Below are positions 55,088 through 64,000 of a DNA stretch of 64,000 nt, piece after piece. The stretch spans positions 35,804 to 99,803 of the forward strand of contig NZ_SPMX01000002.1 of NCBI RefSeq assembly GCF_012940005.1. The letters are read 5' to 3'. The translations under genes and the position numbers were made by a program. This DNA comes from Candidatus Accumulibacter contiguus. Lineage in GTDB: Bacteria; Pseudomonadota; Gammaproteobacteria; Burkholderiales; Rhodocyclaceae. The notes beneath the pieces are model-generated. The model made no database searches. It was not told the origin of the DNA and worked only from the letters and a program-made list of their open reading frames with translations. How positions within the stretch are numbered: the first letter of the stretch is position 1; the number at the start of each line of letters is the position of its first letter.

Positions 55088-56140
55088 TCAATCGGCAGCC
55101 CCCAGAGATTCCGCGGCGATCTTCCTGCGATGGACAATCGAAGAAGCGAGCGAAGCAACAATGAAACCGACACCGATGAGACCGGTGACGACTTCGGAAA
55201 CATGCCAAACGATGCTTCCGAACATGATCAGGGCCAGTGCACCGATTGCGTAATGGGCACCGTGTTCGAGGAATACATACTCATCCAGTGTACCCTTCTC
55301 GACCAGATAGACCGTGAGGGAACGAACGAACATCGCGCCGATGGCAAGCCCCAGCATGATGATAAGTACATCACGCGTTACGGCAAACGCGCCAATCACG
55401 CCATCAAACGAGAATGAGGCATCCAGGACTTCAAGGTATAGAAAGCCCATGACGCCGGAACGTTTGGCAATTTGCCCCACGGCACCGGACTCCTCTTCTT
55501 CCTCGAAGAAGCCGCCAAGGCTATCTACCACAACGTAAAGAAAGACACCGGCGACACCGGCAAGCAGGATGGTCAGGCGCGTTGCGCCATCGATCGGAAG
55601 AAATGCCTGCGCAGCCAGCAGAAGGCCTAGAGCACAAGCAATCCCGACCGACTCCAGCTTGCCCAGCTTGGAAAGGAGTTCCTCGACCTTCCCGAGCCAG
55701 TGGAGTTCCTTGCCCTCATCAAACAGGAAAGACAGGAATACCAGCAGGAGGAACATCCCACCAAATGCCGCAATCCCGGCATGCGCCCCTGTCAGATGTT
55801 TGGCATATTCCTCCGGAGTATGGAGGGCCATCTGTCCGACTTCCCACATGCCATGCCCGGTGGCAACGGCAACCACGGCGATCGGGAAAAACAGACGCAT
55901 CCCGAACACCGCAATCAGAATACCTACGGTCAGGAAGATCTGCCTCCACTGGTGGTCCATCTCCTTGAGGACGGACGCATTCACCACGGCGTTGTCGAAG
56001 GAGAGACTGACCTCCATGATTCCAAGCAGAAGAGCCAGCGTCATTGCGGCGAAACCTCCCTCCGCTGACTTGCTACCCCAGGCAAACGCCAAGCCAAGAC
56101 ACAGGAGCGTGACCAGTATCGAATAACGAAAGTATCGCAT
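55088..56140 (-). CDS. DUF475/TerC-like integral membrane protein
   Basis: The 350-aa inner-membrane protein has about eight helices with acidic residues inside them (ALLLGIMEVSLSFDNAVVNA, then LEVLDASFSFDGVIGAFAV). These two inverted FDxxV-type motifs define the DUF475/TerC (YkoY-like) superfamily, thought to move metal ions such as Mn2+. It is the first gene of the Ter operon and starts 46 bases after the zapD stop, so upstream transcription from coaE-zapD could also reach it. Confidence 0.9.
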   Translation of the reverse strand: MRYFRYSILVTLLCLGLAFAWGSKSAEGGFAAMTLALLLGIMEVSLSFDNAVVNASVLKEMDHQWRQIFLTVGILIAVFGMRLFFPIAVVAVATGHGMWEVGQMALHTPEEYAKHLTGAHAGIAAFGGMFLLLVFLSFLFDEGKELHWLGKVEELLSKLGKLESVGIACALGLLLAAQAFLPIDGATRLTILLAGVAGVFLYVVVDSLGGFFEEEEESGAVGQIAKRSGVMGFLYLEVLDASFSFDGVIGAFAVTRDVLIIMLGLAIGAMFVRSLTVYLVEKGTLDEYVFLEHGAHYAIGALALIMFGSIVWHVSEVVTGLIGVGFIVASLASSIVHRRKIAAESLGAAD

Positions 56141-56186
56141 ACCCTCTCCCAGGGAATTTACCCAAACCAGAACGTCAGGAAAGCGG

Positions 56187-56942
56187 CTACAGATTGCAGA
56201 AAAGCATGTCGAACTCGACGTCGTTATCGCAGTGACGCGGCCGATGATCGCTGTCCGGACGAGTGAAGCGGATGTTCAGCGCGTACTTGTTGGCGCTGAT
56301 TTCCGGGATGTAGGGGTCGTGTAGTTTGAGCGAAATGCGGACCATCTGCGAACTGCTGCCGCCGAGCATCAACTGGAAGGCGCCGCCCATGGCTACATGG
56401 TGCTCGGGGTGACCGCTGGCGCGCAACAAGCGCAGCACGATGGTCAGCGCGTCACGCAGCGGCAGCATCGGTTGCAGCCAGGCAAGCAGGGCGTCGCGTC
56501 GCAGCCCGGGGTCCTGATGCCGCCAGTAATGGTAGGAAGGGAGATCGAATTCGCAGACGCCACCGGGAATGCTGGCACGACTCTTGATGCTCATCAGCCA
56601 GTCGTTGTCGCGAAGATGCTGGCCGATCTTGCCGGCCATCCCGAGCAGCGCCGCAGAAGACTGCTCGATCTCGTAGAGGGCGCCGGCAAGTGCATCTTCA
56701 GAGATGTCCGGATTGTTGCGAAAACTCAACAGGCTCTGGCGCTGGCGTTCGAGTTCCTGAATCAGATCCATTTTCAGGTCGGCACGCCCGGCCACATCAA
56801 GGATCTCGAACAGGGTCATGAGGACAACATGGTGCTCCTGCGAGCCATCCCGTTGCAGGAAGCTGTTCGCCTTGTGGAATAAATCCTCCAGTCGCAACAG
56901 CGTGCGGATGCGTTCATTGAAAGGATATTCGTATGTGATCAC
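56187..56942 (-). CDS. zapD: Cell division protein ZapD
   Basis: ZapD crosslinks FtsZ filaments at the Z-ring. The 251-aa protein starts MITYEYPFNERIRTLLRLED and has LLSFRNNPDISEDAL and CEFDLPSYHYWRHQD, all typical of the family (formerly DUF1342). It follows coaE, the usual order. The customary yacG gene after zapD is missing here and the Ter operon follows instead. Confidence 0.95.
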   Translation of the reverse strand: MITYEYPFNERIRTLLRLEDLFHKANSFLQRDGSQEHHVVLMTLFEILDVAGRADLKMDLIQELERQRQSLLSFRNNPDISEDALAGALYEIEQSSAALLGMAGKIGQHLRDNDWLMSIKSRASIPGGVCEFDLPSYHYWRHQDPGLRRDALLAWLQPMLPLRDALTIVLRLLRASGHPEHHVAMGGAFQLMLGGSSSQMVRISLKLHDPYIPEISANKYALNIRFTRPDSDHRPRHCDNDVEFDMLFCNL

Positions 56943-57002
56943 ACAGCCGCCAGCGTGGGGAACGGGAATTTTCGATAATTCTGAAGCATATGCAGCAAAA
57001 CC

Positions 57003-57626
57003 TCAACGCCCAACATGCGCTTTGGCGCGTGCCAGTTCAAGATAATGCTGGTGCAGTACATCCACTTGCGGCCACAAGGCGTCGAGGTCGCCATCATTTT
57101 GCACCAGATCGTCGGCCGCCGCCCGCCGCTCGAGCCGCGAGGCCTGCGTGGCCATGATCGCCCGGACAGCCTCGGCGGCAATGCCGCTACGTGCCATGAC
57201 GCGAGAAATCTGCACGGCCTCGTCACAGTCGACGACCAGCACCCGATCAGCGCGCTCGCGGTAGCCGCCCGTTTCGACCAGCAAGGGAACGACCAGCAGC
57301 ACATAGGGCGCTTGCGTGGCAGCCGCACAGCGCGCCTTGCTCTGCTCCCGGATCAAGGGATGCAGGATCGCTTCGAGTCTTGCCTTCGCGGAGCGATCGG
57401 AGAACACCAGGCTGCGCATGGCGACACGATCCAGCGCACCATCGGCACGCAATACGCTGTCGCCGAAAGCGAGGGCAATCGCCGCCATGGCAGCGCCCTG
57501 CGGAGCCGTCAGCGCATGCGCAATGGCATCGGTATCCACCAGGGCCGCCCCGCGCTCGACAAAGAGTTCTGCGACCGTGCTCTTGCCACTGCCGATGCCG
57601 CCGGTCAAACCGACAATGAAGCTCAT
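57003..57626 (-). CDS. coaE: Dephospho-CoA kinase
   Basis: CoaE catalyses the last step of CoA synthesis. The 207-aa protein has the P-loop [38 protein letters not shown] and the lid-like [16 protein letters not shown]. Its start overlaps the stop of the SPOR gene by four bases. Confidence 0.96.
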   Translation of the reverse strand: MSFIVGLTGGIGSGKSTVAELFVERGAALVDTDAIAHALTAPQGAAMAAIALAFGDSVLRADGALDRVAMRSLVFSDRSAKARLEAILHPLIREQSKARCAAATQAPYVLLVVPLLVETGGYRERADRVLVVDCDEAVQISRVMARSGIAAEAVRAIMATQASRLERRAAADDLVQNDGDLDALWPQVDVLHQHYLELARAKAHVGR

Positions 57627-58315
57627 GGGGCGGCCTCGGCCTTGACTCTGCAGGCCACCGGGCTGGCCTTCGGCAAGCGTGCGACAATCGCCTGACGCAG
57701 CGCTTCCGCCTGTGCTTCAGGACCCCGGATTTCAAGGATGTGGAACGGTGGTCGGCCCTTGCGCTCGGCCATTCTGGCAGATTTGACCCCTTTCGCCTGC
57801 AGGGTTGCCAGCCCTGCGTTCGCCGCTTCCTCGGTGCGGTAGGTGCCCAGCGAAATCGCCAACTGGTTGGGGCCGCTGGCCTGGACAACGAAATAATCCT
57901 GGATGCCCAACTGTTGCAATTCGGCCGTTTTCTTGCTCACTTCTTCCTTGTTGGCCAATGGCGGGACAAACACCCAGTAGCCACTGTTCTCCGCCACCGT
58001 GCGGCGCGTCGCCTTGAAGTCGGCAAATTGTTCGCCCAACAGTCGCTCGATCTGGTCAGCCTCGGCGCTTGCCAGTTCGCTCCACAACTGACAGCTTGCC
58101 GCATCCTTGCTCTCGGGCACTGCTTCTGCTTCCCTGCTCGCTGGGCGCGGCGGCTCGCCTCGCGCAAGCACCCTGACCTGATCGGCTAGCAATTGCTGCT
58201 CGAGGCGCCGCGCGTCGGGACTGGCAGGCGTGCCAAGGTAGCCTCGTGCCCAGACGAAAAACAGCAGATTGGCGAGGATCAGAAGAAAAACGGCGAGCCG
58301 CATCGAGACGATCAT
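57623..58315 (-). CDS. SPOR domain protein
   Basis: The 230-aa protein has an N-terminal membrane anchor ([20 protein letters not shown]), a charged linker, and a C-terminal SPOR-like region ([40 protein letters not shown]). SPOR domains bind denuded peptidoglycan at division sites. It overlaps trpB2 upstream and coaE downstream by ATGA junctions. Confidence 0.85.
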   Translation of the reverse strand: MIVSMRLAVFLLILANLLFFVWARGYLGTPASPDARRLEQQLLADQVRVLARGEPPRPASREAEAVPESKDAASCQLWSELASAEADQIERLLGEQFADFKATRRTVAENSGYWVFVPPLANKEEVSKKTAELQQLGIQDYFVVQASGPNQLAISLGTYRTEEAANAGLATLQAKGVKSARMAERKGRPPFHILEIRGPEAQAEALRQAIVARLPKASPVACRVKAEAAP

Positions 58316-59676
58316 CCGACCTTCGGCAGATGTTCGAGCGAAGTCTGAATGGCCGCGGCCGGGTACTCGAAATCCTCGAGCTCACCCGCGAAATACCGGT
58401 CATAGGCCGCCATGTCGAAGTGGCCGTGACCTGTGAGGTTGAAAAAAATCGTTTTCGCCTCGCCGTTCTGCTTGCAGCACAGCGCCTCGTCGATGGCCGC
58501 CCGGATCGCGTGGTTGGACTCGGGCGCGGGAATGATGCCCTCGGCGCGAGCAAATATCACGCCGGCCTCAAAGGTCGCCAACTGTGACACGGCGACGGCC
58601 TCGATCAGGCCCTCGTGATAGAGCTGTGAAACGAGCGGGGAATCGCCGTGGTAGCGCAGGCCACCGGCGTGGATGCCCGGTGGCATGAAATCATGACCGA
58701 GCGTGTACATCTTCATCAGCGGCGTGAAGCCTGAGGCATCGCCGAAATCGTAGGCATAAATGCCCTTGGTCAGCGTCGGACAGGAACTCGGTTCAACGGC
58801 AACCAGTCGCGTCGGTCTGCCCTTGTGTCCGCCGGCAGCGTTGTCGGCGATGAACGGAAAAGCCACACCGGCAAACGACGAACCGCCGCCACAGGGTGCA
58901 AAAATGACATCCGGCCAGTCGCCCGCCATCGCGAACTGCTTCTTCGCTTCCTGACCAATGACCGTCTGATGCAGCGCGACGTGATTGAGGACCGAGCCGA
59001 GCGTGTAACTGGTATCGGCCCGGGAAGCGGCTTCCTCGACGGCTTCGGAAATGGCGATGCCCAGCGAACCCTGGTTCTCCGGATCCTGCTCCAGGAGGTC
59101 GCGACCGGTCTGGGTCATCATCGACGGGCTGGCAAACACCTCGGCGCCCCAGGTCTGCATCATCGAACGTCGGAAGGGCTTCTGCTGGTAGCTGACGTTG
59201 ACCATGTAGACACGCACCTCGAGGCCGAACATCTGACCGGCAAAAGCCATCGAACAACCCCATTGCCCGGCACCGGTTTCGGTCGTGATGCGCTTGATGC
59301 CTGCCTGCTGGTTGTAATAAGCCTGCGGCACGGCAGTGTTGGGCTTGTGTGAACCGGCAGGCGAGACACCTTCGAATTTGTAGTAAATCCTGGCCGGCGT
59401 TCCGAGCGCCTCCTCAAGCCGCCGCGCACGAATCAATGGTGACGGACGCCACAGCCGATAGACTTCGCGCACCGCATCCGGAATCGGGATCCAGCGCTCG
59501 GCCGACATCTCCTGTTCGAGGATCGCCATCGGAAAAATCATCCCCATCTGCTCCGGGGACACCGGCTGGCAATCCGGACCCAGCGGCGGCAGCGGCGGAT
59601 TGGGCAGGTCGGCGACGACGTTGTACCAGTGGGTAGGGATCTCGGACTGTTCAAGAGTATAACGAAGTGATTCCAC
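58312..59676 (-). CDS. trpB2: Tryptophan synthase beta chain-like protein (TrpB2)
   Basis: TrpB2 is a PLP enzyme that condenses indole with serine, usually without TrpA. The protein of about 454 aa has [20 protein letters not shown], the PLP Lys in [26 protein letters not shown] and the glycine loop [12 protein letters not shown]. The start is taken as GTG 59676 because GGAGG lies 4 bases upstream and the N-terminus then matches the family; ATG 59691 is the alternative. It begins a chain of overlapping genes through coaE. Confidence 0.92.
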   Translation of the reverse strand: MESLRYTLEQSEIPTHWYNVVADLPNPPLPPLGPDCQPVSPEQMGMIFPMAILEQEMSAERWIPIPDAVREVYRLWRPSPLIRARRLEEALGTPARIYYKFEGVSPAGSHKPNTAVPQAYYNQQAGIKRITTETGAGQWGCSMAFAGQMFGLEVRVYMVNVSYQQKPFRRSMMQTWGAEVFASPSMMTQTGRDLLEQDPENQGSLGIAISEAVEEAASRADTSYTLGSVLNHVALHQTVIGQEAKKQFAMAGDWPDVIFAPCGGGSSFAGVAFPFIADNAAGGHKGRPTRLVAVEPSSCPTLTKGIYAYDFGDASGFTPLMKMYTLGHDFMPPGIHAGGLRYHGDSPLVSQLYHEGLIEAVAVSQLATFEAGVIFARAEGIIPAPESNHAIRAAIDEALCCKQNGEAKTIFFNLTGHGHFDMAAYDRYFAGELEDFEYPAAAIQTSLEHLPKVG

Positions 59677-59733
59677 GCGGCCTCCGTACATTTTTTTTAT
59701 CGAAGTTCCCAAGTATACCCTTGGATACCTCCA

Positions 59734-60144
59734 TTAATCATTTTCGCCAACCTTGCCGAAAGCCCTGACATGCTCCGGAATGCCACGTTCCAGCTCGCGT
59801 CGACGCACGCGCGCGGGCGCAAAGGCGCCGATCAGGCGTTGGCAGGCGATGCGCGCGGCAGCGCTGTTGTCCTGGCTGAAATTGCAGACATACAGATCCA
59901 GGGTGACTGCCTGTATTTCCGGCCAGGTATGCACGGCAAGATGCGACTCGGCGAGCACCACGACACCCGTCGCGCCGAATGGATCCAGCGCACTGCCGAA
60001 TTGGTGAAAGGCCACTCCGACGGGTGTCAGCCCCGGCGTGGCGCAAACGGCCAGGCAGAGTTCTCGCAACGCGCCGGCGTCCGCAAGCAACTGCGGAGCG
60101 CAGCGGCACTCGTAGAGTTCAGCGAGCAGGTGCAGGCCATGCAT
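59734..60144 (-). CDS. speD: S-adenosylmethionine decarboxylase proenzyme
   Basis: SpeD supplies decarboxylated SAM for spermidine synthesis. The 136-aa protein is the short prokaryotic class 1b type, with the self-cleavage Glu-Ser in VVLAESHLAVHTWPE, which yields the pyruvoyl group. Cys and Asp in LYVCNFSQDN complete the active site. No speE is visible nearby. Confidence 0.93.
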   Translation of the reverse strand: MHGLHLLAELYECRCAPQLLADAGALRELCLAVCATPGLTPVGVAFHQFGSALDPFGATGVVVLAESHLAVHTWPEIQAVTLDLYVCNFSQDNSAAARIACQRLIGAFAPARVRRRELERGIPEHVRAFGKVGEND

Positions 60145-60226
60145 GGCAAACCCCCTGGTTCCGGGAGGCAGAGCAGCAAGCGGGCATGCTCGTTTCTCGG
60201 TGTCTGATCCCGTTTACCCGCGAGAC

Positions 60227-61450
60227 TTACGGCAAACACACGAGTCGAAGCTCGGGCGACCTTTGCCGTTGCTGGAGCACGGTGGCGAAAGCGCCGAGCA
60301 ACAGCAAACCGCCCATACCAAGCGCCAGGGTCAGCGTCGACCCCCACAGTAGCGGCGCGATCAGTCCGGCAGCCAGCGTGTTGAAACCGGACTGCAGGAA
60401 AGTCTGGCAGGAAGCGGCCAGGCCCCGCTGTTCCGGGAACAGGTCAAGCGCCCGCAGAGTCAGGCAGGGCATTGCCAGGGACATGCCGAGAGTGAATCCG
60501 AAGAGTGGCAACACGCTCCATGGCAGCGCCGGTGGCAGCACCAGATTGAGTGCGATGTTGAGCGCTGCCGCAGCACTCATCACCAGATAGCCGACAGCAA
60601 TCGTGCATGCCGGCGAGAGCTTGCCGGCGAGCCTGCCGGAAAGCCACGAGCCGATCATCAGGCCACCCATGGCCGGGCCGAACAGCCACAGGAAACCGGT
60701 TGCCGCAACACCCAGATGCTGCATCAGAAAAACCGGCGCCGACAGCACGTAGATGAAAAAAGCGGCGAAATTGAACGCCAGCGCAAAGCAGGTCAGCAGG
60801 AAAGTGGGGGAAGTCAGCACTTTCCAGTAGCTGCGGGCCAGGTAGCCGGCGTTCAAGGACTGGCGCTGGTGGCGAGGCAGGGTTTCCGGCAGCAGGAACC
60901 AGCAGGCCAGCCACAGACCGACGCTGCTCAGCACCAGGAAGGCAAACACCGAGCGCCAGCCAAACCATGACTGCAACCAGCCGCCGAGCACCGGCGCGAT
61001 CGCCGGAGCGAGAGCGAACATCATCGTGACCTGCGATATCAGCCGCTGTGCGGCCTCCCCATCGTAGAGATCGCGGACGATCGCCCGACAAATGACGATG
61101 CCGGCACCAGCAGTCATCCCCTGCAGGGCGCGCAGCAGCCAGAGGTGTTCGATGCGTGTGGCGAACATGCAGCCTGCCGAGGCCAGCGCAAAGAGCGCGA
61201 CGGTCGTCAGGATCACCCGGCGGCGACCGAGCGCATCGGAGATGGCACCATGCCACAGGGTCATCAGCGCGAAAGGCAGCAGATACGCGCTCAGCGTCTG
61301 CTGAACCTGCAAGGGCGTGGCACCCAGCGATGTGCCGATGTCGTGGAACGATGGCAGGTAGGTATCGATCGAGAAGGGGCCGAGCGCCGCCAGCGCTGCC
61401 AGCAGACAGATCAGACTGCGCGGCGCAGCCGCGGGGTTTCCTTGTGGCAT
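60227..61450 (-). CDS. Bcr/CflA family drug efflux transporter
   Basis: The 407-aa MFS protein has 12 predicted helices. The family motifs are IDTYLPSFHDIGTSLG after helix 1, WHGAISDALGRRRVILTTV (motif A) and AIVRDLYDGEAAQRLISQV. Bcr/CflA transporters export bicyclomycin, chloramphenicol or sulfonamides; the substrate here is unknown. It lies four bases after the ComM-like ATPase stop. Confidence 0.92.
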   Translation of the reverse strand: MPQGNPAAAPRSLICLLAALAALGPFSIDTYLPSFHDIGTSLGATPLQVQQTLSAYLLPFALMTLWHGAISDALGRRRVILTTVALFALASAGCMFATRIEHLWLLRALQGMTAGAGIVICRAIVRDLYDGEAAQRLISQVTMMFALAPAIAPVLGGWLQSWFGWRSVFAFLVLSSVGLWLACWFLLPETLPRHQRQSLNAGYLARSYWKVLTSPTFLLTCFALAFNFAAFFIYVLSAPVFLMQHLGVAATGFLWLFGPAMGGLMIGSWLSGRLAGKLSPACTIAVGYLVMSAAAALNIALNLVLPPALPWSVLPLFGFTLGMSLAMPCLTLRALDLFPEQRGLAASCQTFLQSGFNTLAAGLIAPLLWGSTLTLALGMGGLLLLGAFATVLQQRQRSPELRLVCLP

Positions 61451-61453
61451 GGA

Positions 61454-62953
61454 TCAATCCTTCGTGAAGCGACGGTACTGTACGGCTTCAGCAACATGCT
61501 GTGCCTCGATGGCGTCGCTCCCTCTGATATCGGCAATCGTCCGTGCCACCTTGAGTAGACGATGAAAGGCGCGTGCCGAAAGATCGAAGCGACTGATCGC
61601 CTGTTTCAGAAGCGCCGCCGCTGCCGCTGCGGGCTGGCAGTATTGGTCGATTTCCCTGATGCTCAGGCGCGCGTTGGCTTTTCCCTGCCGCCGGAGCTGC
61701 CTTCCGCGAGCCTGCGTGACACGCGCACGCACGCTCGCCGACGCTTCGCCGTCCGGCGCCTGCTGCAGGACTTCCGCAGGCACCGCCGGTACTTCGATCT
61801 GCAGATCGATGCGGTCGAGCAGCGGGCCGGAGAGCTTGCTGCGATAACGCAGCACCTGGTCCGGCGTACACCGGCAACGGCCGCGCGGATCCCCGTAATA
61901 TCCGCAAGGACAGGGATTCATCGCCGCGACGAGCTGGAACTGCGCCGGAAATTCGGCTTGCCGGGCAGCGCGCGAGATATGGATACGCCCCGAGTCGAGC
62001 GGTTCGCGCAGCGCTTCGAGTACCCGCCGATCGAACTCGGGGATCTCGTCGAGAAAAAGTACGCCCTGATGCGCCAGCGAGATCTCTCCGGGATGCGGGA
62101 CGCTGCCGCCGCCGACCAGCGCGGCGGTGGAAGCCGTATGGTGTGGCGCCCGAAAGGGATGGCGGCGAAAGAGTTCGGGGCGAAATTGCCCGGCCAGCGA
62201 CAGCACCGCAGCCGATTCGAGCGCGGCAGCCAGCGTCATCGGCGGCAGCAAACCGGGGAGCCGGCTGGCAAGCATCGACTTGCCGGTACCCGGCGGACCG
62301 GCGAAGAGGAGCGAATGTTCCCCTGCAGCGGCGATTTCAAGGCCACGCTTGGCCTGTGCCTGGCCACGCACGTCAGCAAGATCAGGATAGTCGATGCGCG
62401 CATCGAGAGCCACATCGGCGACGAGACATTCAGCCAGCACCGCCTGCCCGGTGAGGTGCGCGCAAACCTCGAGCAGGGTATTGGCGGTGAGCACCTGCAC
62501 CTGGTCGGCCAGGGCTGCCTCGCGGGCGCTGCTGGCCGGGAGCACGAAGCTGCGCCCCATGCTGCCGGCAGCCAGAACCATCGCCAGCGCCCCGCGGATC
62601 GGCCGCAACTCGCCGGAGAGTGACAGTTCGCCGGCGAATTCATGACCGGCCAGCTTGGTGGCCGGGATCTGGCCCGAGGCAGCGAGGATGCCAAGGGCTA
62701 TCGGCAGATCGAAGCGGCCTGATTCCTTCGGCAGATCGGCCGGAGCGAGGTTTACCGTGATCCGCTTGCGGGGAAATTCGAAGCCCGCGTTTTGCAGTGC
62801 CGCCCGCACCCGATCGCGTGCTTCCTTGACTTCGGTATCGGGCAGCCCGACCACGGTAACGCTTGGCAGACCACCCGCCAGATGTACCTCGACCGCAACT
62901 TCCGGGGCCGCAAGGCCATCGAGTCCGCGGCTATGCACAATGGCGAGAGGCAT
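61454..62953 (-). CDS. comM: YifB/ComM family Mg-chelatase-like AAA ATPase
   Basis: ComM is a hexameric helicase that aids branch migration during natural transformation. The 499-aa protein has an N-terminal LonC-like domain (HLAGGLPSVTVVGLPDTEVK), Walker A LLFAGPPGTGKSMLASRLP, Walker B VLFLDEIPEF, the CPCGYYGD zinc-like motif and the C-terminal ARTIADIRGSDAIEAQHVAE. Together with comF in this window it hints at competence, which is inference. Confidence 0.94.
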   Translation of the reverse strand: MPLAIVHSRGLDGLAAPEVAVEVHLAGGLPSVTVVGLPDTEVKEARDRVRAALQNAGFEFPRKRITVNLAPADLPKESGRFDLPIALGILAASGQIPATKLAGHEFAGELSLSGELRPIRGALAMVLAAGSMGRSFVLPASSAREAALADQVQVLTANTLLEVCAHLTGQAVLAECLVADVALDARIDYPDLADVRGQAQAKRGLEIAAAGEHSLLFAGPPGTGKSMLASRLPGLLPPMTLAAALESAAVLSLAGQFRPELFRRHPFRAPHHTASTAALVGGGSVPHPGEISLAHQGVLFLDEIPEFDRRVLEALREPLDSGRIHISRAARQAEFPAQFQLVAAMNPCPCGYYGDPRGRCRCTPDQVLRYRSKLSGPLLDRIDLQIEVPAVPAEVLQQAPDGEASASVRARVTQARGRQLRRQGKANARLSIREIDQYCQPAAAAAALLKQAISRFDLSARAFHRLLKVARTIADIRGSDAIEAQHVAEAVQYRRFTKD

Positions 62954-63010
62954 CTCGATCAGCCAGTCGGCCGGCGACCACAGGCGGCGCTGTGCGCCAG
63001 CGTCGGCCGC

Positions 63011-63256
63011 TCAGGCCGGCTGGTCCGGCGGGTTCTCCAGCCGATCGAGACGCGCTTCGAGCGCCTTCAGTTTTTCTCTGGTGCGCTGGAGAACCTGCGT
63101 CTGGATGTCGAACTCCTCACGACTGACCAGGTCAAGCTTGGCCAGTCCGCTGGAGAGCAATGCACGCGCGTTTTTCTCGATATCGGCGGCCGGACTCGCG
63201 GCAATGAGAGCGCTCAAACGAGCGCCGAGATCTTCAAGGAATTTCGGGTCGAGCAT
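63011..63256 (-). CDS. ubiK: Ubiquinone biosynthesis accessory factor UbiK
   Basis: The 81-aa protein (BMFP family) has an N-terminal amphipathic helix (MLDPKFLEDLGARLSALI) and a C-terminal coiled coil (VLQRTREKLKALEARLDRLE). UbiK assists the aerobic ubiquinone complex. ATG 63256 gives the typical start; the longer frame reads through the intergenic region. Its order ubiK-comM on the minus strand and glnK on the plus strand is common in Rhodocyclales. Confidence 0.93.
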   Translation of the reverse strand: MLDPKFLEDLGARLSALIAASPAADIEKNARALLSSGLAKLDLVSREEFDIQTQVLQRTREKLKALEARLDRLENPPDQPA

Positions 63257-63328
63257 GGTGATCACCGAATGGCGCAAGTGGTTACAGGGAGATTCGAGTG
63301 TAGCACAAGCGAACTGCACGGCAGATGT

Positions 63329-63345
63329 TGCACCAAAAAGGGGCA
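63329..63345 (+). promoter_or_regulatory. NtrC-type binding site upstream of glnK
   Basis: TGCACCAAAAAGGGGCA resembles the NtrC consensus TGCACCAN3TGGTGCA: one perfect half site and five of seven in the other. It lies about 110 bases before the sigma-54 promoter, the usual enhancer distance. Confidence 0.65.
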
Positions 63346-63438
63346 TTACACCCGGAAGCTGCGCTATCGCAGTGCGGCATCCATTGCCTGGCGCTACCAG
63401 TAAGAAACACTGCTCTGATTTATCAAAACAAATAATTA

Positions 63439-63454
63439 TGGCACGGAATCTGCT
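63439..63454 (+). promoter_or_regulatory. Sigma-54 promoter of glnK-amtB
   Basis: TGGCACGGAATCTGCT fits TGGCACRN4TTGCW with one mismatch and exact GG-N10-GC spacing. Transcription would start near 63465, giving a leader of about 70 bases. Together with the NtrC site it predicts nitrogen-limited induction. Confidence 0.85.
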
Positions 63455-63478
63455 TTGATTTGTCCAGCATTTCCTTAA

Positions 63479-63874
<396 letters not shown>

Positions 63875-63884
63875 GGAGCAAATC

Positions 63885-64000
63885 ATGAGATGCACATTCG
63901 CCATCCTCGCCCTGCTCGGCGCCGTCAGCATCGGCGCTCCGGCCTGGGCGGAAGACAAACCTGCCGCGGCCGCGGCAGCGGCCAGCGCCGAACCTGTGGC
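63885..64000 (+). CDS. amtB: Ammonium transporter AmtB (N-terminal part)
   Basis: Only 38 codons are inside the window. They encode a signal peptide (MRCTFAILALLGAVSIGAPA, cleavage after AWA) and an Ala-rich start of the mature protein, as in Amt proteins with a cleaved leader. It lies 10 bases after glnK, with GAGGAG before the ATG. The call rests mainly on position; the transporter core is beyond the right edge. Confidence 0.72.
   Translation, partial: MRCTFAILALLGAVSIGAPAWAEDKPAAAAAAASAEPV

Noticed and set aside
48297..56140. Reading the Ter region as a plain tellurite-resistance locus
   Set aside because: There is no TehB or TerB-like partner set pointing to tellurite itself; TerD/TerY/PP2C/kinase sets are linked to broader stress responses, so no specific resistance was called.

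Overview
The window reads as a chromosome segment of a high-GC betaproteobacterium, most like the Rhodocyclales (the 'Candidatus Accumulibacter'/Dechloromonas/Azonexus neighbourhood). The reasons are gene order and families: polA next to thrB and a DUF2782 gene, the nadD-rsfS-rlmH-maf run, two BPSS1780-family membrane proteins, RstAB, an archaeal-type TrpB2, a PEP-CTERM protein with a sigma-54 promoter, and a cyclase-FHA fusion. The genus is inference; there is no rRNA or other marker in the window. I saw no tRNA, rRNA, CRISPR array, intact insertion sequence or phage gene.

Layout. 1-4.4 kb: the start of prkA, a diguanylate cyclase, a short-chain dehydrogenase and a BtuF-like protein. 4.4-10 kb: glpK, pyrC, a small lipoprotein, a 45-aa basic protein, a MidA-type methyltransferase and an unknown gene. 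10-15.6 kb: pteridine-reductase-like SDR, ttcA, a 30-aa ORF, a cyclase-FHA protein, comF, bioB, bioC. 15.6-25 kb: dsbB, a fatty-acid desaturase, rstA-rstB, two small ORFs ending in a strong terminator, mscS, an RsmB-like methyltransferase, DUF3108, purN, dedA. 25-33.7 kb: mutL-miaA, a glycosyltransferase, a PEP-CTERM protein, yedK, a QseBC-like pair and a truncated sensor fragment. 33.7-47.5 kb: maf, rlmH, rsfS, nadD, two BPSS1780 proteins, thrB, DUF2782, polA, a DUF2242 lipoprotein, a PAS histidine kinase, a receiver-PAS-GGDEF-EAL regulator and a receiver-TPR protein. 47.6-56.1 kb: a nine-gene Ter module. 56.2-64 kb: zapD, coaE, a SPOR protein, trpB2, speD, a Bcr/CflA transporter, a ComM-like ATPase, ubiK, glnK and the start of amtB.

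The most notable region is 47.6-56.1 kb. It is a compact minus-strand operon with a DUF475/TerC-like membrane protein, two TerD proteins, two TerY von Willebrand A proteins, a vWA protein with a Zn ribbon, a PP2C phosphatase, a protein kinase with a Zn ribbon, and a HAD phosphatase whose start overlaps the kinase stop. The vWA/PP2C/kinase set matches the TerY-P triad described for Ter stress systems. The HAD partner, the Ig-like domain in the PP2C and the shared proline-rich tails of the TerY proteins deserve attention.

Regulation visible in the sequence: a near-perfect sigma-54 promoter with an upstream NtrC-type site before glnK-amtB; a second sigma-54 promoter before the PEP-CTERM gene; a good sigma-70 promoter before bioB; and -10 boxes lying 6-8 bases before the start codons of glpK, rstA and mutL, which suggests leaderless mRNAs.

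Caution: at least eight single-base shifts break otherwise normal genes (diguanylate cyclase twice, glpK, the unknown gene at 9.2-10.0 kb, cyclase-FHA, purN, the Ter kinase, the Zn-ribbon vWA protein, and perhaps mscS). Most lie in homopolymer runs, and correcting each one restores a family-length protein. I therefore treat them as probable sequencing or assembly errors, not gene decay.
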